Of a stretch of 64,000 nucleotides of DNA, positions 1 to 8,103 are shown piece by piece. Under the pieces are notes generated by a model. That model had not been told where the DNA came from and made no database searches. It saw only the letters and a program-made list of their open reading frames with translations. Numbering within the stretch: position 1 is the first letter of the stretch; each line of letters opens with the position of its first letter. The position numbers and the translations under genes were made by a program. Source of the DNA: Parvibaculum sp049671045 (GTDB lineage Bacteria; Pseudomonadota; Alphaproteobacteria; Parvibaculales; Parvibaculaceae); contig NZ_JBATUH010000068.1 in assembly GCF_049671045.1 (NCBI RefSeq), positions 5,727 through 69,726 of the forward strand. The letters are read 5' to 3'.

Positions 1-946
1 GCAGCTTGCCGCCCGGCGCCGTGTTGCGCTCGCGGATGAAGGCCGCGCCTTCGCCGCGCTCGCAGAAGCCGAGATCCTCGAGCCCGTAGATCGGCAGATG
101 CGCGAAGGCGTCATAGATCATCAGATGATCGACATCCTTGTGCGTGATGCCCGCCTCGGCGAACGCCTTGCTGCCGGAAACGCGGAACGCCCTGGAAGTC
201 GTGAAGTCCTCCATCTGGCTGATCATCGGCGTTTCGCAGCTCTCGCCCGTGCCGAGGATATAGACCGGCTTCTGCGGAAAATCCTTCGCCCGCTCGGCGC
301 TCGTCAGGATGAGCGCGCCGCCGCCATCGGTGACGAGGCAGCACATGAGAAGCCGGAACGGCCAGGCGATCATCCTGGAATTGAGAACGTCGTCGACCGT
401 GATCGGATCGCGGAACGAGGCGCGGGGGTTTTTCGCCGCCCATTCGCGCTGGATGACCGCGACCATGGCCACGTCTTCCTCCGTCACGCCATAGGTCTTC
501 ATGTAGCGCAGCGCCGGAATGGTGAACATGGTCGGCGGGTTGGTGATGCCATAGGGCACCTCGAACTGCCCCATCTGGCTTGCCGGATCGCGGCTCATGC
601 GCCGCGCGCCGACGCGCGAGCGGCCCGATTCCGCATGCGTGATGAGAACGGTGCTGCAAAGCCCCTCATTGATGGCCGCCGCCGCATGGCGGACATGCAG
701 CATGAAGGAGCAGCCGCCGACGCTCGTGCCGTCGACCCATGTCGGCGTGATGCCGAGATATTGCGCGATCTCGACGGGGCTGTCGCCGGCGGTGGCGATA
801 CCGTCGATATCCTTCGCGGTGAGGCCCGCATCGCGCATCGCGTTGAGCGCCGCGTCGGCGTGAAGCATGAGCTGCGACGTGTTCGGAATCTTTCCCATCT
901 CGGTCGTTTCGGCAGCGCCGACGACCGCAACTGACTTCTGCTTCAT
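1..946 (-). CDS. Thiolase-family (lipid-transfer/acetyl-CoA acetyltransferase-like) protein, partial
   Basis: Partial gene: the frame begins at an ATG and is still open at the left edge, so about 315 residues are visible and the C terminus is missing. It opens with VAVVGAAET, typical of the SCP2/thiolase fold. Cys79 in the GTSVGGCSFML segment occupies the place of the acyl-accepting thiolase cysteine, and LVTDGGGAL near residue 205 matches the family. The preceding DUF35 zinc-ribbon/OB-fold gene ends three bases upstream, and such pairs usually work together on CoA thioesters. The substrate is not evident; a beta-oxidation or sterol/aromatic side-chain role is an inference from the neighbouring acyl-CoA dehydrogenase. 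Confidence 0.85.
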   Translation of the reverse strand, partial: MKQKSVAVVGAAETTEMGKIPNTSQLMLHADAALNAMRDAGLTAKDIDGIATAGDSPVEIAQYLGITPTWVDGTSVGGCSFMLHVRHAAAAINEGLCSTVLITHAESGRSRVGARRMSRDPASQMGQFEVPYGITNPPTMFTIPALRYMKTYGVTEEDVAMVAVIQREWAAKNPRASFRDPITVDDVLNSRMIAWPFRLLMCCLVTDGGGALILTSAERAKDFPQKPVYILGTGESCETPMISQMEDFTTSRAFRVSGSKAFAEAGITHKDVDHLMIYDAFAHLPIYGLEDLGFCERGEGAAFIRERNTAPGGKL

Positions 947-949
947 GGC

Positions 950-1363
950 CTATCCCTTCGCCGGCCTGAACTTCGGAAGGCTGATCTCTTCATTCACCTT
1001 CTCGAAGGTCACTTCGAGGGGCATGTCGAGCTGGAGAGCTTCCGGCGTCTGCGGACAATCCACGATATTGGTCATCATGCGCGGCCCTTCCGCCAGCGTG
1101 ACGACCGCGATCGAGTGCGGCGCCTCGCCGAAATCGGGGCGGGGCCGGTGATTGATGATGTAGCTGTAGAGCGTCGCCTTGCCCGATGCCGTGAAGATCT
1201 CGACATTGCGCGACGAGCAGGACGGGCAGAAGGGGCGCGGCGGGAAATATCTGTGCGAGCAATCCTTGCAGCGCTGAAGGCGCAGCTCCCCAGCCTTGCA
1301 TCCGTCCCAGAAGTGCCGGGTCTCGGGCGTCGGCTGAGGAAGTGGGCGGGCATATTCCGCCAT
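950..1363 (-). CDS. Zn-ribbon/OB-fold (DUF35 family) thiolase partner protein
   Basis: This is a 137-residue protein. Cys32, Cys35, Cys46 and Cys49 form a CxxC-x10-CxxC rubredoxin-like zinc ribbon, followed by an OB-fold from about residue 55. DUF35 proteins are encoded beside thiolases or HMG-CoA synthases and are thought to bind acyl-CoA and bridge to the catalytic partner. The start at MAEYARP was chosen because an AGGAGG-type ribosome-binding site lies directly upstream and the family begins at this point; the frame extends further upstream without family similarity. It is co-transcribed with the thiolase-like gene that follows it on this strand. Confidence 0.88.
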   Translation of the reverse strand: MAEYARPLPQPTPETRHFWDGCKAGELRLQRCKDCSHRYFPPRPFCPSCSSRNVEIFTASGKATLYSYIINHRPRPDFGEAPHSIAVVTLAEGPRMMTNIVDCPQTPEALQLDMPLEVTFEKVNEEISLPKFRPAKG

Positions 1364-1526
1364 GTCTCGACCTCCTCGGAGAATTTCGGATTTCAGTGCC
1401 GACGAGAATAGCGGCGCATCATCGCTTGGCAAGGTTGCCGGATGAACAGCCGCATGCGTGGAAATGGCCAGCTTGATCGAGGGACTGGAATGGCTATATC
1501 TCTCCGGGAGCAGACCCGGAGCGCAG

Positions 1527-1826
1527 ATGAGCCTCATCCGTCAAGCATCGTTCGCCGCCGCGCTGGCCCTCGGGCTCGGCCTGGGCGGCGTTGCCCTTGC
1601 GGCAGGGCCCGCCGCCGCGCCGCAGAGCGCGGCCGGCATGGCGGGCGAGCTTGCCGTGGGACAGATCGCGGGCGGACTTTCAGATCCGGTGCCGATCATC
1701 GCCACGCCCGCCGGCCTCATGCTCTTCATGTTCGGTCCGCCGGAGGAGGCGGCGCCCCCGTCCGGCAAGCTCCGCACGATCCCCAAAGCGCGGACGCTTC
1801 AGACGCACCGCATCGGCCAGCGCTGA
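1527..1826 (+). CDS. Small exported hypothetical protein
   Basis: I do not recognise this 99-residue protein. It has an N-terminal signal-like segment (MSLIRQASFAAALALGLGLG, then ALA-AGPAA) that would end near residue 23-25. The mature part is small and rich in Ala, Pro and Gly, with a hydrophobic stretch (GLMLFMFGPPEE). An internal start was preferred because upstream residues lack signal-peptide character and a GGAG lies nearby. It converges with the nitroreductase gene, with only two bases between their ends. A function cannot be assigned; it may be a periplasmic or anchored small protein. Confidence 0.55.
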   Translation: MSLIRQASFAAALALGLGLGGVALAAGPAAAPQSAAGMAGELAVGQIAGGLSDPVPIIATPAGLMLFMFGPPEEAAPPSGKLRTIPKARTLQTHRIGQR

Positions 1827-1828
1827 GA

Positions 1829-2500
1829 TCAATCGAAGCCGTGAAAGGTCACGAAGTCTGAAAGCGGCTCCCGCTCGGCGACGAGCGTGTTCACCGGCGC
1901 GCTCTCGTCGGCATAACCGAGCGACATTCCGCAGATGATGTACTCGTCCTCCGGCACGCCGAGCACGCGGCGCGTCACCGACCAGTAATTGTTCCACGCG
2001 CCTTGCGCGCAGGTGTCGAGGCCGCGCGCCTTCGCCGCGAGCATGATCGACTGCATGAGGATACCGATGTCGATGAAGCTCATCGCATCGAGATCCTTGT
2101 CGAGCGTGAAGATGAGGCCGACCGGCGCGTCGAAGAACTGGTAGTTGCGGCCCCATTGCCGCCAGTTCGCCTCCTTGTCGCCCTTCGGGATTCCGAGCAG
2201 CGAATACATCTCCTTGCCGAGTGTGCGCATGCGCGTGATGTAGGGCTCCTTACGCTTCGATGTGCGCGGGAATTCGGCACCTTCATCGGCCGGCTGCGTC
2301 TCGCGATGGGCGAGCACTTCCGCTTCGAGGCGCAGTCTCGTCTCACCCGCGACGACATGGACCTTCCAGGGCTGGATGTTCGTGCCGGAGGGCGCGCGCG
2401 AGGCGATTTCCAGAATTTCCGTCACGAGCGAAAGGGGAACGGGATCGGGCCTGAAAGCGCGAATGGATTTACGCGCCGTGAGCGCGTCGTCGATATGCAT
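1829..2500 (-). CDS. Nitroreductase family protein
   Basis: This 223-residue FMN-dependent oxidoreductase opens with the family signature (AL-ARKSIRAFRPDPV) and has APSGTNIQPWKVHVV for flavin-phosphate contact, plus the C-terminal GYADESAPVNT. Members reduce nitro groups, quinones or enoyl substrates with NAD(P)H and act as cytoplasmic homodimers. It lies 12 bases downstream of the acyl-CoA dehydrogenase gene on the same strand, so the two are probably one transcript. A role in acyl or xenobiotic metabolism fits that context, but the substrate is unknown. Confidence 0.9.
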   Translation of the reverse strand: MHIDDALTARKSIRAFRPDPVPLSLVTEILEIASRAPSGTNIQPWKVHVVAGETRLRLEAEVLAHRETQPADEGAEFPRTSKRKEPYITRMRTLGKEMYSLLGIPKGDKEANWRQWGRNYQFFDAPVGLIFTLDKDLDAMSFIDIGILMQSIMLAAKARGLDTCAQGAWNNYWSVTRRVLGVPEDEYIICGMSLGYADESAPVNTLVAEREPLSDFVTFHGFD

Positions 2501-2512
2501 GGAACAGGGGCC

Positions 2513-3748
2513 TCAAAGTCCGAGAACGGCTTTCGCCATGATGTTGCGCTGGATTTCGTTCGTGCCCGCATAGATCGAGCCGGCGCGATCGTTGAGATAT
2601 TTTGCCGTGACGGGCCAGCTATGCTCCGGGCCGACCGGCGTTCGGTTGTCGCTCGGGGCGGTGAAGCCCGGCACGGGACCGCCGGGGCGTGTCGCATGCG
2701 GCTGGTAGGGCAGGGCATAATGGGCGGCGGCCTCGAGCGCAAGCTCGGTGAGGAGTTGAGAGATTTCCGTGCCGCGCGTCTTGAGCAGCGAGGATTCGGC
2801 TCCCGGCGCCTCGCCATTCGAGAGTGCCGACATGATGCGGTGCTCGGTGAATTCGAGGCCCGTGATCTCGACGCCCGCCGCCGCGATCTTCGCCGCGAAA
2901 GCCGCATCGTCGATCAGGCGCGCGCCGTCCGATCCGCGCTCCGCCCGCGCCATGGCGCGGATGCGCTCGAGCCGCGTGGCGAGGCCCGGCGCATAGGCAT
3001 GGCCGCCGCGCTCGAACTGCATCAGATATTTTGCCACCGTCCAGCCATCGCCGACCTTGCCGACGACATTGGCCTTCGGAACCTTCACATCGGTGAAGAA
3101 GACCTGGTTCTGGATGTGCTCGCCCGACAGCATGACCAGCGGCTCGACCTTGACGCCGGCCGTCTCCATGTCGATCAGCAGGAAGGTGATGCCGCGCTGG
3201 GGAATGTCTTCCTTCGAGGTGCGGACGAGATTGAAAATGCGGTTGGCGTAGTTCGCATGCGTCGTCCAGATCTTCGAGCCGTTGCAGAGGAAATGATCGC
3301 CCATGTCGACGGCGCTCATCTGGAGCGAGGCGAGGTCGGAGCCCGAGCCCGGCTCCGAATAGCCCTGACACCAGAAATCCGCGCCCGAGAGGATGCGCGG
3401 CAGGTAGAAGGCTTTCTGCTCCGCCGTGCCGTGGCCGATCAGCACCGGCCCGCACATGCCGACCCCCATGGGCGAAAGCGGTGGCGCGCCAGCCGCCGAC
3501 AATTCGCTGGCGAAGATGTAGTGCTGCATCACCGACCAGTCGCAGCCTCCATATTCGACCGGCCAGGCCGGCGCGACCCAGCCCTTCGCGTGAAGGGCGC
3601 GGTGCCAGGTCATGGTCGTTTCGTAGTCGGCATAGACGCTGGTCATGAGCTTGCCGGTCGCGCGAAGTTTCGGCGTCAGCTTCTCGTCGAGAAAGCGGCG
3701 CACCTCGTCGCGGAAGGCTGCGTCCCGCGCGCTCAAGGCCAGATCCAT
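2513..3748 (-). CDS. Acyl-CoA dehydrogenase
   Basis: This 411-residue flavoprotein has the three-part acyl-CoA dehydrogenase layout: an N-terminal helical domain, a central beta domain with CQGYSEPGSGSDLASLQ, and a C-terminal helical domain ending in YAGTNEIQRNIMAK. It catalyses alpha,beta-dehydrogenation of an acyl-CoA and passes electrons to ETF. The start at MDLALSARDAAF was chosen because the family starts there and the upstream in-frame residues look non-coding. It heads a unit with the nitroreductase. Sequence alone does not fix chain length; several such enzymes act on branched, aromatic or steroid side chains. Confidence 0.92.
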   Translation of the reverse strand: MDLALSARDAAFRDEVRRFLDEKLTPKLRATGKLMTSVYADYETTMTWHRALHAKGWVAPAWPVEYGGCDWSVMQHYIFASELSAAGAPPLSPMGVGMCGPVLIGHGTAEQKAFYLPRILSGADFWCQGYSEPGSGSDLASLQMSAVDMGDHFLCNGSKIWTTHANYANRIFNLVRTSKEDIPQRGITFLLIDMETAGVKVEPLVMLSGEHIQNQVFFTDVKVPKANVVGKVGDGWTVAKYLMQFERGGHAYAPGLATRLERIRAMARAERGSDGARLIDDAAFAAKIAAAGVEITGLEFTEHRIMSALSNGEAPGAESSLLKTRGTEISQLLTELALEAAAHYALPYQPHATRPGGPVPGFTAPSDNRTPVGPEHSWPVTAKYLNDRAGSIYAGTNEIQRNIMAKAVLGL

Positions 3749-3936
3749 CGTCAGTCTCCAATGGGCAAAATATCGATATGCGGAGGTTAGGCACGTATTC
3801 CGGATTGGCAAGCGATGTCGCGGGCGGCGCTCGCACAATTATGTGATGGGCAGGGATTGGCGGCCCCTCGCGATTCACGTAAATGAGGGGGCCCGATTGA
3901 GGTTCGGCAGAGGCCCCTTGTCGATCCGGAACATGC

Positions 3937-5268
3937 ATGTCGATCCAGAATAAAGACGAGCCCGTTGCAGTGATGGCGAGCCCGGAGTTGGAGCCGGAGC
4001 CGAGAATAACCACGCCAGCCGAGCGGCAGCGCGCCTTTCGCGTCCTCTTCCTCTGTCAGCTGGCCGGCGGCATGGGCCAGACGCTCGTCTATGCCGTGCT
4101 GCCGCCCATCGCCCGCAGGCTTGGCATGGGCGAGTTCGAGACGACGATGATCTATTCGTTGTCGGCCTTTCTCTGGGTCGTCACCAGCCCCTTCTGGGGG
4201 CGGCGCAGCGACGTCGTCGGGCGAAAGCCCATCATGCTCGTGGGGCTTCTGGCCTTCGCCATCTCGACCGCGCTCTTTGCCGTCGTGGTGCTGATCGGCC
4301 TCTGGGGCTGGCTGCCTCTCGTCATCACCTTTCCGCTTCTCATGCTCTCGCGTGCGATCTTCGGAGGGTTCGGCTCGGGCAACGGGTCGGCGGCGCAAGC
4401 CTATGTCGCCGACCGCACGACGCGCTCGGAGCGCGCGGCGGGCGTCGCCTCGCTCGGCGCCGCCTTCGGCCTCGGCACCGCGATCGGGCCGGGCGTTGCC
4501 GCCGCCTTCGCGCAGCTCCATGTCGTCGCCCCGTTTTTCGCCGTGGCGGCGCTCGCCTTTGTCAGCGCCGGCCTCATCTGGTTCTTTCTGCCGGAGCGCA
4601 CGCGCCCCTCGTTTCATGTGAGCGAGAAGCAGAGCCGGCGCGCGGGCCTTCGCTGGTACGACAAGAAGGCGCTTCCCTGGGTCGTCATCAGCGTTATCCT
4701 GAGCTTCGCCCAGGCGATCGTGATGCAGCTCTGCGCGTTCTATTTCATGGACGTGCTGAAGCTGAGCGGGGATGAGGCCATGCAGATGGTGAGCATCGGC
4801 CTCATGGCTATGGCCATGGCGACGCTGTTCGCCCAGATCGGCCTCATCCAGCGCTTCAACCTGTCGGTGCAGTTCCTGCTGCGCTGGGGTTCGGTGACGA
4901 TGCTCTTTTCCTTCGCGGGCCTCATCATCGGCAATTCATACGGGCTTCTCGTCGCGGCGCTGACCCTGAGCGGCCTCGGCTTCGGCCTGCTCCGCCCCGG
5001 CTTGCAGGCGGGCGCCTCGCTCTCCGTTTCCCGGCGCGATCAGGGCGCGATGGCGGGCCTCATCAGCGGCACCTCGGCGACCGGCATGATTCTCAATCCC
5101 TTCATCGGCATTCCGCTTTACGGCTTCATGCATCAGGCGCCGTTCATCGTCGGCGGGCTGCTCGTGCTTCTGGTTCTCGCCTTCGCGGTCTTCCACCCGA
5201 CCATGCGCGGGCTGACGCAGCCGGCGGAGGATTTCGAGGACGAGGAGGAGGGGCTCGGCTTCCAGTAA
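3937..5268 (+). CDS. MFS transporter
   Basis: This 443-residue integral membrane protein has about twelve hydrophobic segments. The major-facilitator motif A appears between the second and third (GRRSDVVGRKP). It ends in an acidic tail (EDFEDEEEG). The cytoplasmic N terminus carries a Glu/Pro-rich lead before the first helix. The gene diverges from the acyl-CoA dehydrogenase operon. The family covers drug/proton antiporters and small-molecule exporters; the substrate cannot be told. The ATG is preceded by a CGGAAC rather than a strong ribosome-binding site, so a start a few codons later is possible. Confidence 0.88.
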   Translation: MSIQNKDEPVAVMASPELEPEPRITTPAERQRAFRVLFLCQLAGGMGQTLVYAVLPPIARRLGMGEFETTMIYSLSAFLWVVTSPFWGRRSDVVGRKPIMLVGLLAFAISTALFAVVVLIGLWGWLPLVITFPLLMLSRAIFGGFGSGNGSAAQAYVADRTTRSERAAGVASLGAAFGLGTAIGPGVAAAFAQLHVVAPFFAVAALAFVSAGLIWFFLPERTRPSFHVSEKQSRRAGLRWYDKKALPWVVISVILSFAQAIVMQLCAFYFMDVLKLSGDEAMQMVSIGLMAMAMATLFAQIGLIQRFNLSVQFLLRWGSVTMLFSFAGLIIGNSYGLLVAALTLSGLGFGLLRPGLQAGASLSVSRRDQGAMAGLISGTSATGMILNPFIGIPLYGFMHQAPFIVGGLLVLLVLAFAVFHPTMRGLTQPAEDFEDEEEGLGFQ

Positions 5269-5277
5269 GGCGGACGG

Positions 5278-5304
5278 GGGGAAGCCGGGCAGGGGAAGCC
5301 GGGC
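5278..5304 (+). repeat. Two-copy 14-bp tandem repeat
   Basis: Two copies of GGGGAAGCCGGGC separated by one base lie between the MFS gene and the PAS_5 gene. No function is evident; replication slippage could have produced it. Confidence 0.7.
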
Positions 5305-5341
5305 GCGGGAATTTATAAGACCTGCGCAATATTTTCCCGTT

Positions 5342-5896
5342 ATGGTCCGCCCCCGGTCGGAAGGGCGGGGGGCTCGATTGTCATTCGAACAGTTGCTGAG
5401 CGGTGTCTCGGAGGGCGCGTTGCGCGCCGTCGCGATCCATTGGAACGAGGCTCGCGGCCAGCGCCGGATGCCGGGCTGGCCGGACATCAGGCCGGGCGCG
5501 ATCGTGCGCCAGCTCCCCATCGTCTGGTCGTGGAAATATGACCGCGAGGCGGACCTTTTCGTCGGGCGCCTTGCGGGCGAGGAGATCGTCGAGGCGTTCG
5601 GCGAGAGCCTGCGTGGCAAGACGGCGGAGGAATTCTTCAGGAACCGGGGCGGCGAGGCCATCGTCGCCCGCCACCGCCAGGTCGTGCTCATGCCCTGCTA
5701 TTTCCACGGGACGGGCGCCGTCTTCGCCCATGCCGGCCGGATCGTCGTCGGCGAGCGCATCATCCTGCCGCTCGCGGCGGATGGCGAAACGCCCGACGGC
5801 ATTCTGGGCGCGACGGTCTACCGTTATCTGAAGCCGGCGTCTGACGCGGGCGGAGCGAATCTGACCGATGAGAGCGGGACCTTCGTCCCTCTCTAG
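5342..5896 (+). CDS. PAS_5-family single-PAS-domain protein
   Basis: The product is 184 residues: a PAS-like sensor module of the PAS_5 type with no attached kinase, cyclase or DNA-binding domain. Family features are WNEARGQRRMPGWPDI, the central WSWKYDREADLFVGRLAGEEI strands and the terminal ILGATVYRYL strand. Single PAS_5 proteins in alphaproteobacteria, such as Caulobacter MopJ, influence cell-cycle kinases; whether this one does is inference. A second PAS_5 gene lies further along the window. The ATG is used here, but a TTG start about 13 codons later (SFEQLL) is possible because the first residues are Arg/Gly rich. Confidence 0.75.
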   Translation: MVRPRSEGRGARLSFEQLLSGVSEGALRAVAIHWNEARGQRRMPGWPDIRPGAIVRQLPIVWSWKYDREADLFVGRLAGEEIVEAFGESLRGKTAEEFFRNRGGEAIVARHRQVVLMPCYFHGTGAVFAHAGRIVVGERIILPLAADGETPDGILGATVYRYLKPASDAGGANLTDESGTFVPL

Positions 5897-5905
5897 CCTT
5901 CGAGG

Positions 5906-6889
5906 TCAGCCAAGCGCCCCTTCCGCTTCCCATTGCGCCATCAGCGTCGCGACGGCCGCAGCGAAGGCATGCGGCTGGTCGAGCATGATGTGGTGCTGCG
6001 CGCCGGGGATCGTGAAGACAGGCTTCTCGGGCGAAAGCTTTCGCAGATAGTCCACGGTCGAGGGATTGTAGTCCTTGCTCTCGAGGCCGAGCATGGTCGC
6101 GCCCTTGCAGGCGAGGTTCTTGTAGATGTCGGCGTGATCGTCGCCCATCCGCAGCCCGTTGAAGAGTTCGGCGTCGAACTTCCACGTCCAGCCGGCCTCG
6201 TCCGAATGGCGGCGGCCGGGATTCTCGCCGCGCTTCACCTCGCGCAGGCTGAGATCGCCGATAAAGTCGATGATGAAGCCATTGGCGCAGGGCTGGAGCG
6301 GCGCCAGGCGGAAGCGCGCTCGCGCCGTCTCGAAATTGGGATAGATGCGCGTCGGCCGGCGCTGATTGTCGAGGAACCATTCATGGCGCTCCTCGGGCGC
6401 GCGGACCGTGAAGTCGGCGAGGATGATGCCGCCCAGCCGCTCGCCATGATACTTGCCCGCCATGAGCGTCACGAAGCCGCCGAAGGAATGGCCGACGACC
6501 ACGGGCTTCGGCCCGAGGCCCGCATCGAAGGCGACCGCGCCGATCTCATCCGCGAAGCTCTCGCGCGAATAGCGCTCGCGCCAGTCGCTGTCGCCCATGC
6601 CGCCAAGGTCCATGGCGGCGACGTTGTAGCGGTTGGTCAGAAGGGGCGCGATGAAGGAAAACCACTCCGCATGGGCGCCGTTGCCATGGACGAACAGCAC
6701 GCCCGGCCGTTTTGGATCGTCATTGCCCCAGCGCAGATAGTGGATGCGCGCGCCGTCGACCGTCACGCGGCGGCTCTCGCGCGGCGCCGCCAGCGCCTCC
6801 CGGAACCACTGCGGACGATGCCGCATCACATCCTCATCGGGGAGCGTGCGGACCGGAGGTTCTGAAGGAGTGGGCTTGTCGAACGCCAT
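5906..6889 (-). CDS. Alpha/beta hydrolase (paralogue A)
   Basis: This 327-residue enzyme has the alpha/beta-hydrolase fold. HGNGAHA (about residues 69-75) forms the oxyanion hole, Ser135 lies in the nucleophile elbow GHSFGG, and the C-terminal HHIMLDQP supplies the catalytic histidine. It shares unusual segments with the hydrolase encoded near 24-25 kb (HGNGAHA, FIAPLL, LAP-QPCAN, WTWKFD, HHIMLDQP), so the two are paralogues. Likely an ester, lactone or C-C bond hydrolase in the cytoplasm. It converges with the PAS_5 gene. Nothing in the sequence identifies the substrate. Confidence 0.85.
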   Translation of the reverse strand: MAFDKPTPSEPPVRTLPDEDVMRHRPQWFREALAAPRESRRVTVDGARIHYLRWGNDDPKRPGVLFVHGNGAHAEWFSFIAPLLTNRYNVAAMDLGGMGDSDWRERYSRESFADEIGAVAFDAGLGPKPVVVGHSFGGFVTLMAGKYHGERLGGIILADFTVRAPEERHEWFLDNQRRPTRIYPNFETARARFRLAPLQPCANGFIIDFIGDLSLREVKRGENPGRRHSDEAGWTWKFDAELFNGLRMGDDHADIYKNLACKGATMLGLESKDYNPSTVDYLRKLSPEKPVFTIPGAQHHIMLDQPHAFAAAVATLMAQWEAEGALG

Positions 6890-7013
6890 TTACATACCGT
6901 CGGGGATATCTGTGGCATCGAAAGTGACGCCAGTGCCATTTTCTGTATGGCCGGTGATGTAAACTGTTTTGTGGGCGGGGAAAAGACCCGGGCGAAGCCG
7001 ATCCAGAGTCTGG

Positions 7014-7042
7014 TTGACAGGGCGGGGTCTGCCCCTTAGTTT
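7014..7042 (+). promoter_or_regulatory. Probable sigma-70 promoter for the L36 gene
   Basis: A perfect TTGACA -35 box is followed after 17 bases by TAGTTT (three of six matches to the -10 consensus). It points at the L36 gene about 96 bases downstream. The match is by eye and no start site is known. Confidence 0.45.
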
Positions 7043-7138
7043 CCGCGCCAACTCCAAGGCTGTCCGGCCCGAAATGCCGATGGCGAGGCTTTCCGGCCAA
7101 CGCCCAGCCCGTTGAATTCTGGCCCCGAAGGTTTCGTC

Positions 7139-7264
7139 ATGAAGATTCGTAACTCCTTGAAATCGCTGCGTACTCGCCACCGCGACAACCGTCTCGTCCG
7201 GCGCAAGGGGCGTATCTACATCATCAACAAGACGAATCCCCGCTACAAGGCCCGCCAGGGCTGA
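7139..7264 (+). CDS. rpmJ: 50S ribosomal protein L36, zinc-free (YkgO/type B) form
   Basis: The product is a 41-residue, strongly basic protein beginning MKIRNSLKSLRTRHRDN and ending NPRYKARQG, the standard alphaproteobacterial L36. It is a component of the large ribosomal subunit. It has no cysteine, so the zinc-ribbon ligands of classical L36 are absent (C-minus form). The gene is monocistronic: a sigma-70-like promoter lies upstream and a strong intrinsic terminator begins about 48 bases after the stop. C-minus L36 and L31 occur together in this window. Confidence 0.95.
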   Translation: MKIRNSLKSLRTRHRDNRLVRRKGRIYIINKTNPRYKARQG

Positions 7265-7311
7265 TCGGCGGAGCCGTCCGCGTGGCTTCGGGCCCGCACT
7301 CTTCATTCACG

Positions 7312-7342
7312 AAAAGGCCGTGCCGCAGGGCGCGGCCTTTTT
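7312..7342 (+). terminator. Intrinsic terminator of the L36 gene
   Basis: A 9-bp stem (GGCCGTGCC with GGCGCGGCC, one G-U pair) closes a GCAG loop and runs directly into TTTTT. It lies between the L36 gene and the HAD gene, whose ribosome-binding site follows at once. Confidence 0.88.
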
Positions 7343-7358
7343 GTTTCGGGAGGCCGTG

Positions 7359-7970
7359 ATGGCGCAGATCGACACCGTGGTCTTCGATCTCGGCAATGTG
7401 CTCTTCCAGTGGGACCCGCGCCATCTCTACCGTCGCCATTTCGCCTCCGAGGCGGAGATGGAGCACTTCCTCGCCACCGTCTGCACGCTCGAATGGCATC
7501 TCGCGCATGATTATGGCGTCTCCTTCGAGGAGAACGCCGCCTGCCTCAAGGCGCTCCATCCCGGCGCGGCGGCGCTGATCGACCTCTGGCGGACAGGGTT
7601 TCAGGAGATGATTCCCGGTCCCGTTCCCGGCACGTCGGCGCTCATTACCGCGCTGAAGGCGCGGGGGCACCGCCTCCATGGCCTCACCAACATGCCGGCG
7701 CCCGTCTATCCCGAGCTTTGCGTCCGCTTTCCCGAACTCGCGCTACTCGAAGAGGTGGTGGTGTCGGGCGAGGAGGGCGTCATCAAGCCCGATCCGCGAA
7801 TCTATGAAATCCTGATCGGCCGGACCGGCCTTGAGCCCTCGCGGGCGCTCTTCATCGACGATTCGCGGCGCAACGTCGATGCGGCGGCGGCGCTCGGCTT
7901 CCACACCCACCACTTCACCGATGCGGAGGGCTTGCGCGCCGATCTCGTGGGCCGCGGGCTGGTAGCGTGA
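7359..7970 (+). CDS. HAD-superfamily hydrolase (YihX-like, subfamily IA)
   Basis: This 203-residue phosphatase-like protein has motif I as VFDLGNVLF, where the second Asp is Asn as in the YihX group. The lysine motif lies in GVIKPDPRIYE and the Mg-binding acidic motif is FIDDSRRNVDAA. It probably dephosphorylates a sugar phosphate or nucleotide in the cytoplasm. The start was placed at MAQIDTVVF because GGGAGG lies six bases upstream; the frame reads upstream through the L36 terminator, which cannot be coding. The terminator upstream implies its own promoter or read-through. Confidence 0.88.
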   Translation: MAQIDTVVFDLGNVLFQWDPRHLYRRHFASEAEMEHFLATVCTLEWHLAHDYGVSFEENAACLKALHPGAAALIDLWRTGFQEMIPGPVPGTSALITALKARGHRLHGLTNMPAPVYPELCVRFPELALLEEVVVSGEEGVIKPDPRIYEILIGRTGLEPSRALFIDDSRRNVDAAAALGFHTHHFTDAEGLRADLVGRGLVA

Positions 7971-8103
7971 GGCGCGCGTCTTCGACGCTCTGAGAGCGGA
8001 TGGACCGGAGGTCGGGCCCGGGCTGACGGGCCGGTCATGGGCGAGGGCCCCCGAAAGGCGCTATAGTCGACCGATTGTCGGGAGGCGGAGCAACGGAGGG
8101 GAA

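Noticed and set aside
3769..3778. ATATCGATAT palindrome before the acyl-CoA dehydrogenase gene
   Set aside because: It is a short self-complementary word with no repeat elsewhere in the region, so there is not enough to call an operator.
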